Shown: in pieces, positions 1 through 13,700 of the stretch
Numbering within the stretch: the stretch's first letter is position 1
How the letters are laid out: every line of letters starts with the position of its first letter
Assembly (NCBI RefSeq): GCF_032854445.1
Contig: NC_088304.1
Span: 4,280,001-4,344,000 of the forward strand
DNA length: 64,000 nt
From: Liolophura sinensis
Lineage: Eukaryota > Mollusca > Polyplacophora > Chitonida > Chitonidae
Direction: 5' to 3'
Translations under genes and position numbers: made by a program
The notes under the pieces: model-generated
Seen by the model: only the letters and a program-made list of their open reading frames with translations
Database searches by the model: none
Told to the model about the DNA's origin: nothing

Positions 1-625
1 TATTCAGTTTGAAAGGGAAAGGTAAGAAGAAGTCTTCATCATTAGACACCTGAAATGAGATATCTACAAAATACATTTACTCATTTTTAAATATTTTCGT
101 CAGTAGAATAAAATGCATTTAGATATTTAAATTCGAACTTTAGGTCGCATGAACATTTTTTTTACCTTTACGTTCCTTGTGAAACGCCTTATGTAGTTGT
201 ATGTATAAATGGACTGTACAAGGCGTAATTTACACTCGGAGCGAAAATCAAAAATGCTTGTGGTGGCATTGTCGCCATCCAAACGCTATCAGTGAAAGGG
301 TCCATCAATGTAATTTGAAAAACAACAATGAACTGTTTTATATTTAGTACCACTTTTTATTTAGTGCCAATAGTACATGTAAATACGAGAGATTGTTCTA
401 CGGTACAATGAGCGAATAATTTATTTTCAAGTCAATTGAATGAAGTCAACAGATCGATTGACGGAGTAAAACACGATCAAATGTTGGGGGTGATATACCC
501 TCATTATGACATAAACAATGATGAATACAATCCACCGTAGAACTGCAACATCCTATAACATAACAGCTATTTAATGCAGGGCTTAACAAGTCATAGAGAA
601 AAAATTTATATCAAATATCTATCTG

Positions 626-792
626 GTAGATACGTGGGAAGGTCTGCCATCAACCTGCGGATGGCCTTGAGTTTCCCCCGGGTTCTGCCCGGTCCCCCCC
701 CCCCACTATAATCCTGGCTGCCGCCGTATAAGTGAAATATTCTTGAGTACGACGTAAAACACCAGCCAAATAAATAAATAAATAAATAAATC
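626..792 (+). mobile_element. tRNA-derived SINE (main family), 5'-truncated
   Basis: It matches the body and tail of the family copies at 30.7, 37.6 and 53.7 kb: ACGTGGGAAGGTCTGCC, the CCCGGGTTCTGCCCGG block, GTATAAGTGAAATATTCTTG, then a (AAAT)n tail. The tRNA-like head is missing. Confidence 0.8.
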
Positions 793-1961
793 TAGTAGTG
801 GTTACTTACATTTCTAAATGGTATATTCCTTTCTGTATGTGTTGTTTGTTTTAAAGTTTTACTTAAGGGGAAAGACCGCGGAAAAGTTGATATCTGACCT
901 CTCAGAGAGAGTCTAATCTATGGGAATCCAGATGGTCAGGACTGCAGCGATTTTTTGTAACTACATGTAGTAGTGAATTGAACTGGGGCCTTCGTTTAGA
1001 TCTTAAGTCAGGTGACCGAGTACATCGCTTTCTTCAGTCACAATAATAGTGTTTTGCCCCTATCTGTACTTCTTACTTGCTGTGTGGCTAAATGTAGGCC
1101 TACACGTTAAAAGGTAATTATCGTTAGATTTAAAATGTTGAGTAAAACATTTTTTAATTTCGCGTAGAGATCTTTACTTGCATTGACTTTTACTTTAAGT
1201 TAAATATACTTGATAAGAGCACTGGGTGATTTGTTAATATGTTTGAGTTTCACTTATCTATAATTGTCTGGAACTCTGTGTGACGTGAATATCTTTTAGA
1301 AAACAACACGAACAGCTGCAGTTGAAGTACATTACAGTGTGCATAGCGTCTCTCTGCAAGTGATTTAGTTTACAGAGAGGTCAACTTTAATTCCTTTGCT
1401 CTGTAGACATTCATACTGGAGCTTACATAATCGGGTGGGCCTTTGCTCAGTATTGGCTTTACTATATAAATATACCTTATACATGTACATACAACGCTTA
1501 TGACGCTTACTTATAGACATGCGCAGTACACGCCGAGCATTATCTATGTATTGGACAGTCACTGTCACCCTAAATTCACAAGCTTATCTATGAATTTGTT
1601 TGATTGAAATTGTTTTGCCAAATTTATGATTGCGTGTCGTCTGTACCTGTAGGTTGATGATGGTGGACAATCAAGTAGAAACATGCAAAATACACCACTC
1701 GGTTAATGTATATACTGTTTAATGCCTTGTATACGGAAGACTTTTTCATTTATCTGCATACGACCGATCATTGGCAGGTTACTGACAAACTTTCCCTCGT
1801 TGCAAACTTGCTGGTGGAAAACAAGTGGCCTGATTATGATGTTAAACCATCAATTAATTCATATAACTAGTTAAATGAGCGAAATATGTCACCGGCTGAA
1901 CGGAGAATCTATCTGAATATGAAAAAGACAGAATGTCTGTTTTAAGAGAACTAGTTAAGTC

Positions 1962-2535
1962 CAATGTTCAGTTCTCCTGTGTTTCCTCTTACGATTCATG
2001 AATATTCTTTCCTGTTTCCTCCAAACTCTTTCATGTTTCCCCCTGACTCTGTCATGCTTCTTCTTGACTCTCATGTTTCCTCCAGACTCTCCCATGTTTC
2101 TTCCAGATTTTATCATGTTTCCTTCACACTCTCTCATGTTTCCTTCACACCCCCACATGTTTCCTCCAGCCTATCTCATGTTTTCTCCAGACTTTTCCAT
2201 GTTTCCCCCCAGGCTTTTTCGTGTTTCCTCCAGGCTCTTCCATGTTTCTTCTTGACTCTCTTATGTTTCCTCCAGACTCTCCCATGTTTCTTCCAGATTC
2301 TCTCATGTTTCCGTCACACTCTCTCATGTTTCCTTCACTCCCACATGTTTCCTCCAGCCAATCTCATGTTTCCTCCAGACTTTCCCATGTTTTCCCCTGA
2401 CTCTCCCATGTTTCTTCCGGACTCCCTCGTGTTTTGTCCAGACTCCCTAGTGTTTCTTCCGGGCTCTCCCACGTTTCCTCCAGACTATCTCGTGTTTCCC
2501 CCAGGCTCTTCCATGTTTCCTCCATGTCCTTCCTT
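1962..2535. repeat. Pyrimidine-rich minisatellite
   Basis: Irregular units of about 21-27 bp built on CATGTTTCCTCCAGACTCTC are repeated more than 20 times. Both strands stay open over several hundred bases because of the repeat composition. The frames (rich in MFPP/CFLQ) are not evidence of a gene. Confidence 0.85.
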
Positions 2536-3142
2536 CAGTTGAATATATGTCTTTATTTCACTGTTTTTTAAAGCCGCACTCAAGAATTTGTACATAATTA
2601 CACCAAAAACGACAAACGAAGTGAGAAAATTATTAGCCTTCATGATATTCTGTTACAGCTGAGATCATAACCTTAGGATGAGATTATCAGCGTCTGAAGA
2701 TAATAAGCCATAGGGCAGCTGCACCAAAGAGCATTCATGTCGTCATGCTTATAAGCATGCAGCCTTGTGAGTCTACCAGTTCCAGTGGGCATGCACTTAT
2801 AATAATATTTTAAACACGGAAACAAAAAAAGGCATATAACGTCAGTGTATGTAACATAATGTATGTTATTATGAATATGTTACGGTTAATTGTTACTGTT
2901 CCTTAATTTTTAGGTGTCTACAATATATCGTCCAAATTGCTCAAAGAATACCTTCCGCGAAGTCGTGTCCCTGGTACAAAGCGGTGGATTGTAGAAAGTT
3001 TGCCCAACACAAACTTTGTCTGACCGTAACCTGGAGACGTGTATCCTGTTTGTACACAACACTATATATACATATATACTCCTGTTCACATTTTGGGTCC
3101 ACATGCACTTTGTGAGAATATCAGGCAATAGCTTGGAATAGG

Positions 3143-3255
3143 GGGCCTCCGTGACCGAGGTGGGTTAGCGTGCCAGCGCGGCGCAAAGGCTTAGGAGCCT
3201 TTCATTAGTGCCGTCGCTGTGAGTTCAAGTCCAGCTTATGATGGTTTCCTCCTAC
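3143..3255 (+). mobile_element. SINE head, main family
   Basis: The tRNA-like head GGCCTCCGTGACCGAGGTGG with box A (GGGTTAGCGTG) and box B (GAGTTCAAGTCC) is present. After about 110 bp it diverges into unrelated sequence. Confidence 0.7.
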
Positions 3256-3619
3256 CGTAATGCCGTTATTTATCCATTATTTCATCTTCGTTTTCGGTCA
3301 GGAAGATTGGACTTACAAGATGACATCCACCGCCCATTGCCAGGTACATATCTAACCTCCTGATTCAAAACCGCAGATAAGCTATGGTATGAGTCACCAC
3401 GGACTACCCGTATACAGCTCCCTGTCACCCTGCCAACCGTGGGAACAATTCCGCCAAAAGAAATTCAGTTCTAGTAATGCTGTCTCTCTATCTGTGCCTT
3501 TCAAATAAATGGCTGTTGTTCGTGGCCCAGCCTTGAGGGAAAGAACACGTATTTTTCGTTAGAAAGTGTGTTAAGTAACAGTATGATCGTTAGGGAGCAA
3601 CTTTCTGAATATAGCACAG

Positions 3620-3920
3620 ATTCTTGTGCTGAAAATTGGCTGAGACCTCTGTGGGTTTCGAACCAGCGACCTCAGAGTCAGGCACCAAATCGCCAGCAGT
3701 GTCTGATATATCCACCTAAGGGAGTGGTGTCATTCGTGATCATCAGAGGGGTAATGCATGTTCGCTGTAAAAGTCTACCGGTCAGCTACCTTCTATTTTT
3801 GTGGAAGGCCTGTTGGTCGAGTGGTCTAGACAGTTAACATGTATTGCTGGCGATTTGGTGCCTGACTCTGAGGTCACTGGTTCGAAAAACACAGTGATCT
3901 CAGCCAGTTTTCGGCATATT
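3620..3920. repeat. Inverted pair of tRNA-like SINE heads
   Basis: About 75 bp at 3625-3699 reappear inverted at 3845-3920. Both arms contain the block TGCTGGCGATTTGGTGCC (on opposite strands) and a GGTTCGAA box-B-like element. The right copy is preceded by TTGGTCGAGTGGTCTAGAC, a good box A. This looks like two copies of a second tRNA-derived SINE inserted head to head about 145 bp apart, or one copy duplicated by inversion. Confidence 0.65.
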
Positions 3921-4379
3921 ATGGTATCGCATAAAGGGCGTATTATAGCATCGTATAAAGGGCATGTTAAGATATGCATACATTCAAACTTAAAAACACT
4001 GACTTGAATGCCAAAAATATATGGCGTATATATAAAATATATATAAAAAAATATTGAGTGCAGTTTTACCAAATAAACAACCAAATGAAAGTCAAACTTG
4101 AACTTTAAACACAAATGTGTTTGCAGTTTTATAACACGTAGTTTTACTCCTGTATTCTCCCCTCAACACCTGCGTCACTGACGTTACAAGCGTTATTCCA
4201 ATTACATAATTACAGGTAAACAGCTCCTTACCTCGCGCTCACGTGAGCCATAACGGCATCAGATTGAGTAGAGAGTCCGTGCTTAGGCGTTAAGAAGACG
4301 TTACACAAAACCGTCCAGATAACAGACCAAAAACGAATACCAGTGTTAACATGTCACGAAACAACTCAACCTGTTTGGT

Positions 4380-4560
4380 CTGTAAAGAATATGTATGGAT
4401 GTATGTATCCTTGGGGTTTTAAGTCGTACTTAGCAAGACATAAGACGACAAGGAGTCATTAGATGTGTGAACGTATCAGTGGCAGATTAATGTGAGAAAG
4501 AGTGTCAAATACACTGTCAGAAAAATTATGCGAGGATGGATGTCATGTTCAATGTAAGAG
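4380..4560 (-). mobile_element. Second SINE family, fragment
   Basis: On the reverse strand this resembles the 3' portion of the copy at 6218-6505 (ATGACTCCTTGTCGTC, then TAAGTACGACTTAAAACCCC). It is diverged and truncated. Confidence 0.5.
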
Positions 4561-4644
4561 CGACGTGACGAGGAAAGATGTCATGCCCTGTGTCCAACGG
4601 TGTCGTGTTTTGTATTAAGAGTGCCAATTTTTATTTTATGTAGA

Positions 4645-4742
4645 GGCGGTCTCCATGGCCGAGTTGGTTAGCACGCCATGCGGCGCAATGACCCCCAAAC
4701 CTCTCACCAACTGGATCGCTATGAGTTCAGCTTGGGTGAAAC
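4645..4742 (+). mobile_element. SINE head, main family
   Basis: GGTCTCCATGGCCGAGTTGG and TTAGCACGCCATGCGGCGCA match the family head, followed by a diverged box B (GAGTTCAGCTTG). The body and tail are absent. Confidence 0.6.
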
Positions 4743-5318
4743 AAACACTTTTCGCAGAGCATGATCCAGTATCACAATAAACGTCCTATACATGTTACTC
4801 GCTTATTGAATCTCATCGCACGTCCGCTGTTCATAGGCCATCATCAGTCATTCCGGCATGCAAGGCCTCACTGGTTTCTTTTCACAAAATCTACAGTCCA
4901 TATTAAAACCAACGACTGAATGAGGAGCAGAGTTTTTCTCTATTCCCTTTGCATGCAGCCAAGCACAGCGAAAGTAATCCCTGAATCTGATAACTCACTC
5001 GGGGACTACTTTTCTTGTGCTATTCGGGTGAAGTGCTTGTTCAACGACAAACTCTTTCAGCCCATTCTGATTATCTGTGTCCACTTTCACGGACTATGCT
5101 CTATGGTCAACTCACCATCCTTTCAAGATCTACATTAAACAGGTACAGAAACAACCCTGGGCACGCCTGTATGATTGTGAAATACACCTATAAATGGATT
5201 TTTCATAAAGTTAGAGATGTGGAGTACAAAAACTATTCTGGCTATTTTCACGAGTGTATGCCATATCCAAGTTGAGGACATACGGACCCACTGAAACCAA
5301 AGAGAATATATATATTTG

Positions 5319-5428
<110 letters not shown>

Positions 5429-5947
5429 GGGGGCAAATTATAAACCAGTTAGGCTTATGTAGATATCGCCTCGAACCGTTCTGTGTGGTTTCATCCGCAG
5501 AGGTCACAAAGGCTAATTTATTTGACTTGCGTTTGACGCCATACACAGCAAGTTGTCATGCGATGGCGGTAACTTTTATGGATCGGTTGTTAACCATTGA
5601 ACATTGGCAAGTTACTGACAAACTTTCAGTGTGTCTGAAAAACGCAGTCATTGAAACGTACACTACGAGGAGAATTGATGTGTGGGCGAAAATCACACGT
5701 CTTGAAAACCGCAATAATAAAAAAAATAGAAAGAAAGGCAAAAAACCTATACAATGACAAGTGACATTCACCAATAAAATGAACGCCGTCCAAACTCACC
5801 TGTTTTACGGTCCCAAGCAATCCGAAGGGTGTCAGAAAAAATGTATATATTTTATTCTAGTGAAGTGAATCAGAAACTGTTCGATGAAAGATGCCCTGAT
5901 AAAAAAAGAGATGTTATTATGCATCGTTAAATTAATAATCAATTTGT

Positions 5948-6199
5948 TTATTTATTTCAATTATTTATTTATTTGGTGTTTTACGCCGTATTGAAGAATA
6001 TTTCACTTACACAACGACGGCCAGCATTATGCTGGGTGGAAACCGACAACCATGCGCAGGTTGATCGCAGACCTTACCACGTACGACTGGAGAGGAAGGC
6101 AGCAAGAGCTGGACTTGAACTCACAGCGACCGCATTGGTGAGAGGCTCCTGGGTCATTGCGCCGTGCTGGTGCTAACCACCTCGACCACTGAGGCACCA
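5948..6199 (-). mobile_element. Near full-length SINE, main family
   Basis: In reverse orientation it has the A-rich tail (read here as TTTATTTATTTGGTG), GTTTTACGCCGTATTGAAGA, the GACTTGAACTCACAGCGACC box B complement and the head complement CTAACCACCTCGACCACTG. It is essentially complete. Confidence 0.85.
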
Positions 6200-6217
6200 G
6201 AATTTATTTATTTAAGA

Positions 6218-6505
6218 TCGGTTGCCTAATGGTTAGAGCATCCACCTCGAAGTCGGGAGACAAGGGGTCAAACACGGATCAGGTCATACCGAAGAGTTTA
6301 AAAATGGTAGTTGGTTTTCAGAGATTATAGCAGAGAGACTTGAATGGTTGGCCAGGTATCAGTATAGTGTGATGCTTTAGTGGCAGCACTTTGGTGACAT
6401 GGACTCACCCTGCCACAAGAACACACAGTACATGTACAAACACCTTCATATGAGTGAAAAATTGTTAAGTACGACGTAAAACCCCAAACATACACACATT
6501 TATAC
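6218..6505 (+). mobile_element. Second tRNA-derived SINE family
   Basis: The head GGTTGCCTAATGGTTAGAGC (box A) and GGGGTCAAACACGGATC (degenerate box B) is followed by GTCATACCGAAGAGTTT and a 3' end ATGAGTGAAAAATTGTTAAG, ACGACGTAAAACCCC. Related copies lie at 33.0 kb (+), 57.7 kb (+), and 4.4 and 18.4 kb (-). A second 3' piece follows at about 6552-6645. Confidence 0.7.
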
Positions 6506-6659
6506 ACATATCCTCAGCATTGAGAGGCAATCAGAGCAAGGAATCATGACTGGTTGCGTCAACATAATTTGACTAGGAGGGTGTCATCTCTGATGTCTTC
6601 GTCGTCATATGACTGACAAATTGTTAAGAACGATGTAAAAACCAAAGCATAAATGCAAT

Positions 6660-6715
6660 CATTTATTTGTTTTTGGCATTTTACGTCGTCTTAAAGAATT
6701 TCACTTTTCACTTTT
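6660..6715 (-). mobile_element. SINE tail fragment
   Basis: TTTATTTGTTTTTGGCATTT, ACGTCGTCTTAAAGAATTTC is the reverse complement of the main-family 3' end only. Confidence 0.5.
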
Positions 6716-7415
6716 CTGTACTCCTGCAGGTAACCAAAAGTTACGTATCTTTGAAATTTAACAACATAGACTGCTGTTAAGGACCTCACAAATTATGTTG
6801 TATTGTGGGGCCTAAAAATATTTCATCTGTCAGGTTGCGCAAGAATGACGAGGATTTCTAGAGAAATTCGTACTTTCACAATTGTTCTCAAAACATTCCC
6901 AAGGCAAGGACACGCCAAGAAAATAAACTGGGTTAAATGGTTTCTCACATTGGGGTCAGAGGTGAGACATACAGATGTGCTTACAGGTACGCACTTCTTC
7001 TCGCATCGAGTGACATACACTTCTACTGATAGTTAAGATCAGGACCAAGGACGAGTCGGCAATTAGAGCACCCCACCGAAACACCTCTGTGCATGACCTT
7101 GCACAGTATACATATACAGGCTTAGTATATTCATCTCTTAATTAAAAAAATGTACAATTTTGACAACGACTTTCATCTTCTTTGAATACATGTCTTTTGG
7201 GGTAAGTGCGTGTGAATATATGTTTCACCGGGCCGGGTTCTGTTTGGGTCGTTAGAAGTGGGCAGTTGGAGTAGGGTGAATTAAGTCCGCGCACACTTAA
7301 ACTCGAGCTGTGTCCTCTCTAAAGTGCTACGGACTGTGTCGCTGGGTTTAAGGGAAGTAAATGAAGTCGGTGAGCGCGATACAAAAGACGGTTCCAGGCG
7401 TGGCTTTGCATGGAA

Positions 7416-7423
7416 TATAAAAG
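7416..7423 (+). promoter_or_regulatory. Candidate TATA box
   Basis: TATAAAAG lies 280 bases 5' of the signal-peptide ATG at 7696. It would place a start site near 7445-7455 and give a 5' leader of about 250 bases. This rests on motif and position only; no transcript evidence is available. Confidence 0.4.
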
Positions 7424-7695
7424 ACAGACGATATGTATTTTATACCCGATCTTTCCCATTGTGCGACGATATAGCGTGGTAGGCAAGATTCATTGCCCAC
7501 GACACCACCCCCACCCCCTATTACCCTGCCAGAGTTGACCTAACTCTTGCAACAAGGTTCTCCATGCGTAAGCATGGACTAGCGAACACACAGACGGATT
7601 AACGACGTCTTTGCGACCGGACAGGGAATTACCAATCTACTGGGTTTTATATCTGTCTGCGGCCGTACCGAAAACATCCCGACCCCTGGGGCATC

Positions 7696-7783
7696 ATGGG
7701 CCCGTTGGGTAGCAGACACGGCCTTCTGGTGTCCTTGTTACTAACGGCTAGTGCATTCTCTCAGGTGTCTCCTCATTCTACAG
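7696..7783 (+). CDS. Exon 1: signal peptide
   Basis: The ATG is followed by 29 codons reading MGPLGSRHG, then a hydrophobic core LLVSLLLTASAF and SQVSPHST. This is a typical Sec signal peptide, with cleavage likely just after the A-F-S stretch. It ends at CAG|GTAAGA in phase 1, which is the phase needed by exon 2. No better upstream ATG in this frame was seen. It is 6.9 kb from the next exon found, so an intervening phase 1-1 exon may have been missed. Confidence 0.72.
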
Positions 7784-10700
7784 GTAAGATTGTTTTAACG
7801 TTCCACGTGACAATGATGATCCTATCGCAGAGTATTTCGTAAAGAATCGTCCACCATCTGTTTTTTTCTTCTTTTTTTAAAGATAATACGCAACGTAATA
7901 CGACCATTTATCTTTTTAATAATAGAAGTGTGTCGTGCAATATGTACAACAAAATAATAATAATACAGTAGTAGCAACAAGTAAGGTGACCATGTTGAAT
8001 CTAACACACCTCAACTATAATGACTTTGCCAACCGACCCGTCACCAATGAAGTGGTAGGTTCATATCCAGCTCAGTTCCATTGCATCTTTTTATGTCAGG
8101 AAGTCGGCCATGTAGCAGAGCATTTGGATCCTTCTTCCATTAAATCGGATTGCCGTCGTATATAGTGAAACACCCTAGCGTACGAATTCAAACACCAGTC
8201 AAAAATAAATAAATTATTTAATTAATAAAAATAAAATAAAATAAATAAATAAATAAATGAACGAATGAATAAACAAAGAAACAAATACAGAAACAAAGAG
8301 AAAAAGAAAGAAAATAAATAAATTTAAAATATAAATAAATAAGTTAAATAAATAAAATAATAAATTCCACGTAAAATTTGAACAAGTGTTATCAAAGTAC
8401 CGGACAAATGACGCCAGGAAAGCGATCGTTAAAAATACATGCCATGCTACGGTTTTGTTATTTGCCGATATGACTGTTAAGGACTTTCTGCACGGTATAC
8501 ACGTAAAATGTACTTACGGCCATAGACCAACCGAAGCTGGATTCGAACTCTTGACACTCATAAACGTTTGCTTATGTCAGGTATTTATATGGCAGTTATT
8601 TGTATTTATTTTATATATTTTTTCTCACACATTTTACATTGAACTTGAACTGATTTTGATGGAGGCTCCATTTTAGAGAAGGAAGAGTGTGAAGGTTCAT
8701 TTTCAGAACAGATTTTATGTAAAGTCGAGTACTGCTTATCTAACTCAATAATGAGAGCCTCCGTGGCAGAATGGTTAGCGTGCCCGCTCAGAGCAATGAC
8801 CCAGGAGACTCTCATCAATGGAATCGCTGTAAGTTCAAGTCCAGCTCATACTGGCCTCTTCTCCAGTCGTGTGTGTGAAAGTATTGCATCAGCATGCGGA
8901 TGGAAGGGAAGAAAAAGAATTAAAAAAGGTTGCCATTTATCTGTCAGGAATTCAGTGTTCAGATAGACCCATATAGATGCACCATTTCTAGCTTGTTTTT
9001 AGCTAGATCTGCCTTTTCAAAATGATTTAATTTCTCGACGAGAATTATATGATTCGTGAAATCCATGAAATAGAATAATACAATTATTGATAACAAAAAG
9101 AACGGCTATGCGATACACTCGTATATACATGTAGATACAAATCTTTATAACGGTTAGGTACTTTCAGATTTTCCTGCTTGCGCAGTATCCCGTGACTTTC
9201 GTTGGTTGTATTTTGGCAAGTACGTGTGCAATTTTGTACCTAACCATGTAGTACCTATATATGCCTAACGTACACATATACCGAAACAACTCTATGGATA
9301 CAGGTCGTACATGATCCCGCTTGTCTCAAGCCAACTCTGGGTTATGGTGTATGCACGGTATAGGGTCAGTCAAGTCACCTGAGCGTGTTAAAATGAAAAG
9401 AGCTCGTTTTATAAAAGCCTTTCTTCTCAATCCCTCCCGCCTCCGACTTATCAGCGTATCGAATGACAAGAGATTGACTGTGTCCGCTATTGGGACACTT
9501 GCGACAACTGTGTACAGTAGGAATGCCATCGTCTCGGTCATTGCATAAGTTGATACGTGGTAGCCACGTTCTGACCACATGCCAAAATATAGCTATTTAA
9601 TTACATACTTCTGATGCAGTTGTCACAACAATGTGCATCATCTCTGTTTGGGCTTGGAGTGGGCCAAATATTCAGATTCACTCACAACATTTCCCTTGTA
9701 CAGTTTGATGGAACACTGCATGTTTAGTTGGCTTATTCTGTACAACAACATTTGACGTGTTAGGTGGCATTATGCGTATGTTTCTCGTTCAATATGCATT
9801 TAATGAGCTGTCGAAAAACCTGTAAAGGCCTATTTTTTAAAAGTAAATTTAACACAATATTTGTTATTTACACCACAGATTTACGTTGTAATAAAAGCAA
9901 AGTGTAATTTTCTCACATAAATCACCTTAATTTGTCAGTCAGGCTGAAATTATATAACTTTTGTTGATTTAAATAATCTTTGCGCCTGGATAATCATATT
10001 TTGTCAAACATTTTTGTCCAAGTACTTGCAAAGTGAATAATTTATACTCATATAAGATCATATTTTTTTTAAAAATGTCTTAAAACGTGACAAACTTTGG
10101 TTTGTTTAACAGAGAAGCCTACATGAGAGAAACTGAGAATTTCATTGATGTTGGCGACTTCTTAAGTGTGTTAGACCAAGGATGAAAAATGTTTAACACC
10201 TGGCCTTATGAGTATGGTTTAAACATTGAATTTGTATGAAGAATGAGACTTGTTTAAACTGTTGCGTTACATGAGTGATGAGAATTGTTTAAACTGTCGC
10301 GTTACATGAGTGATGAGAATTGTTTAAACTGTCGCGTTACATGAGTGATGAGAATTGTTTAAACTGTCGCGTTACATGAGTGATGAGAATTGTTTAAACT
10401 GTCGCGTTACATGAGTGATGAGAATTGTTTAAACTGTCGCGTTACATGAGTGATGAGAATTGTTTAAACTGTCGCGTTACATGAGGAATGAGAATTGTTT
10501 AAACTCTTGCGTTACATGAGTGATGAGAATTGTTTAAACTGTCGCGTTACATGAGTGATGAGAATTGTTTAAACTGTCGCTTTAAATGAGGTTTGAGAAT
10601 TGATTAAATGTGAAATAAACATGAGAAATTAAAATTGTTTAAACTTTCGAATTTTGTTACATGAGGAATGAAAATTGTTTAAACTGTGGCATTAGATGAG

Positions 10701-13700
10701 AAATAAGAATTGTTTAAGTTCTCGAGTTACATGAGGATTGAGGATTGACTAAATTTTAGCGTTTCATGTGAAATAAAACTTGCGCTACACGAGGAATGAG
10801 AATAGCTTAAACTTTTGCGTCACTTGAACCATGACAATTAACTTTCGCGTTACATGATGGATGAGGTTTGGCTTTTCTTGGGAAACGAGATTTGCAGTCT
10901 GTGAGGAATGAGAATTTTTTAAACTCTTGCGTTTCATGAGTAATGAAATTGCTTAAACGTTCGCGTTACATGAGGACTGGAAATTGTTACATAAATAATG
11001 AGAATTCATTAAACAGTGACTTTCCGTGATGATGAGAATTGCTTAAACTCTCTCGTTATATGAGGAAGGAGAACTGTTTAAACTGTCGCGTTACATGAGG
11101 AATGAGAATTGTTTAAACTCTTGCGTTACACGAGGAATGAGAATTGTTTAAACTCTCGCATGACACGAGGAAAGAGAATTGTTTAAACTCTCGCATGACA
11201 TAAGGAAAGAGAATTGTTTAAACGGTCGCTTTACACGCGGAAAGAGAATTGTTTAAACTCTCCCGTTACACGTGGAATGAGAATTGCTTAAACTCTCGCA
11301 TGACATGAGGAATAGAATTGCTTAAACTGTCGCGTTACATGAGGAAAGAGAATTGTTTAAACTGTCGCGTTACATGAGGAAAGAGAATTCTTTAAACTGT
11401 CGCGTTACATGAGGAATGAGAATTCTTTAAACTCTCCCGTTACATGAGGAAAGAGAATTGTTTAAACTGTCGCGTTACATGAGGAAAGAGAAGTGTTTAA
11501 ACTCTCGCATGACATGAGGAAATAGAATTGTTTAAACTCTCCCGTTACATGAGGAAAGAGAATTGTTTGAACTCTTGCGTTACACGAGGAATGAGAATTG
11601 TTTAAACTCTCGCATAACATGAGAAAGGAGAATTGTTTGAACTCTAGCGTTACACGAGGAATGAGAATTGTTTAAACTCTAGCGTTACACGAGGAATGAG
11701 AATTGTTTAAACTCTAGCGTTACACGATGAATGAGAATTGTTTAAACTCTTGCATAACATGAGGAAGGAGAATTGATTAAATAATGACTATATAAGGAAT
11801 GAGAATTGTGTAAACTTTAGCCTTAGGTGAACGCGGAGAATAAATACAGACGTGCAACTGGGTATCATGACTTTTTACTCGGTGGAAAGTCTATATAATT
11901 AATTGTGTACCTTTTTGCACAATTTTTTTATACTCTTGTAAAGTGCCAAAAAAGTAATTTTCAGATTTAGAAATCTGTTTTATGCAGAGGTGGATTATTA
12001 ATTTAATAAGCCGTGGCTTTTAGCCATGTTTCACGATGAAAAAGTGAGAAAGTTGGTCTTTATAGTCTTGAAAAAAGCAGTATAATCTCAGTCAGCACCG
12101 ATACCAGGCCACTAGTGGAGATCTGGTGTGACTGATAGGTTGTAACGAAACATTTCTTTTTATTATGGAAGGTATATGTAGGACAAAACACAAATATCTA
12201 AAAAGTGAAAAATGTGCCATAGCTGAGTGCATTGTACCGGGAATGGCGGTCCTTGGTCTCAACCATGTGGGCGTTTTTATAGAGGTGTTGTAGTGTTGGG
12301 ATTAACCTTGAGTATCTGTATAAATATATGCTTATACAAAATGGAATTCACCTTCCTGTAAATCACTCAAGGTTATGTGGTTTATATGCGGGTTGTGGGA
12401 TCGCCAGTACTGTTGAATGAGTACAGTTTACCGGCATTGATAAACTTTTATACGTATAATGTGTTATTTGTTACGAGGATGTAAAACGTACCTGGTTGTA
12501 AATGTCGCTAGTCTCAGTTCGTACGTACCTACCCCCGCCCAAAGACGTCCTTGAAAGCCTTATTCAGTTTTACATAGGGCCTATACATTGATAGATTTTA
12601 TGGAGCTCTTTTATACTCATATAAAAAGACAGCATTCTTTAAACAGATGTCCGCCAGATACTTGACCGCATTTGGCCCAAAATACCGTTCTGTTGTATAT
12701 ATGGTCTACTTACAAATAGCAAATAGGTCTTTATGGGAATTTGATGTAGTGGTAATTGTGACAGTATTATATATGTGGAACTAGTGAATGCTGTGGGAAA
12801 TTTGCTGCCTCCCATAAATTGCCATTTTATGGCACTAAGGATGAGCGCTTTCTATAGGCTACACACCATAGATCCGTTTTTAATCTACTTAATTTGAACA
12901 GTTAAATTTATAATAATAACGATATAAATGATGAATTCAGCAATAGGGCCTACGTATTTGTTTAGTCAGTTAGCTAATATTATCAGTGTACACCGTAATA
13001 AAGAATCTTTCACATATATATGAACACAGTGATGGTCAGTTTTATCTGTGAAGGAAACCATCGCACTATTCTCACGAACCACCTGACTTAATGCGGCAGC
13101 CGATCCATGTAACGAGAGCTGGATTCGAGCCTGCGGCCTTACTGGTCAGCGAGCGGTCAACTTCGGTGACAACAACGCCTTAGCCCACAAGACCAGCAAG
13201 AGACCATAGTTCATGTATTATGCTGTCTGTTCTCTCTCAAAACTCAAATATCAAAATGGCATCAGTTTCCAAGGGTTAAAAAGATATACGACATGTTAAA
13301 TGCTGCAAGTTGTCAGTGCCAACGTGCATCTAACATACCGTTAGATCAGAAGATGTTAACAGATATAATGGCAAACACTACACCTACAAGTGTTAGTTTG
13401 ACATAAGATAATCTTAGATTACAACATTTTGTATATAAAGTGCAGAATTTTCAATACTTTATACAGAAAGCGGTCCTCTATAACATTACTAATCAACTCT
13501 CCCCACCTTCACTCAATCTCGGCTTTCTAAATTAACAGTATTAAAATTATGTAAACATTTCTGTTTAAGATAGTATGTCCAGATTGGAAACTTGATCCGC
13601 TGAGGGACATTAGGAATGGAGAACCCCGTGAGGTAGCCTAGATAGTTGGTATTCTGAAGAAGTCATTATTGAGGTCGCGTGAGATCGTCCGGGGTAAAAC

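Noticed and set aside
1964-2542. 192-residue plus-strand frame rich in MFPP
   Set aside because: It is the translation of an irregular minisatellite; units change length and there is no conserved residue pattern.
10195-11815. CRISPR-like direct repeats
   Set aside because: Units are contiguous with no unique spacers, and the context is a eukaryotic intron.
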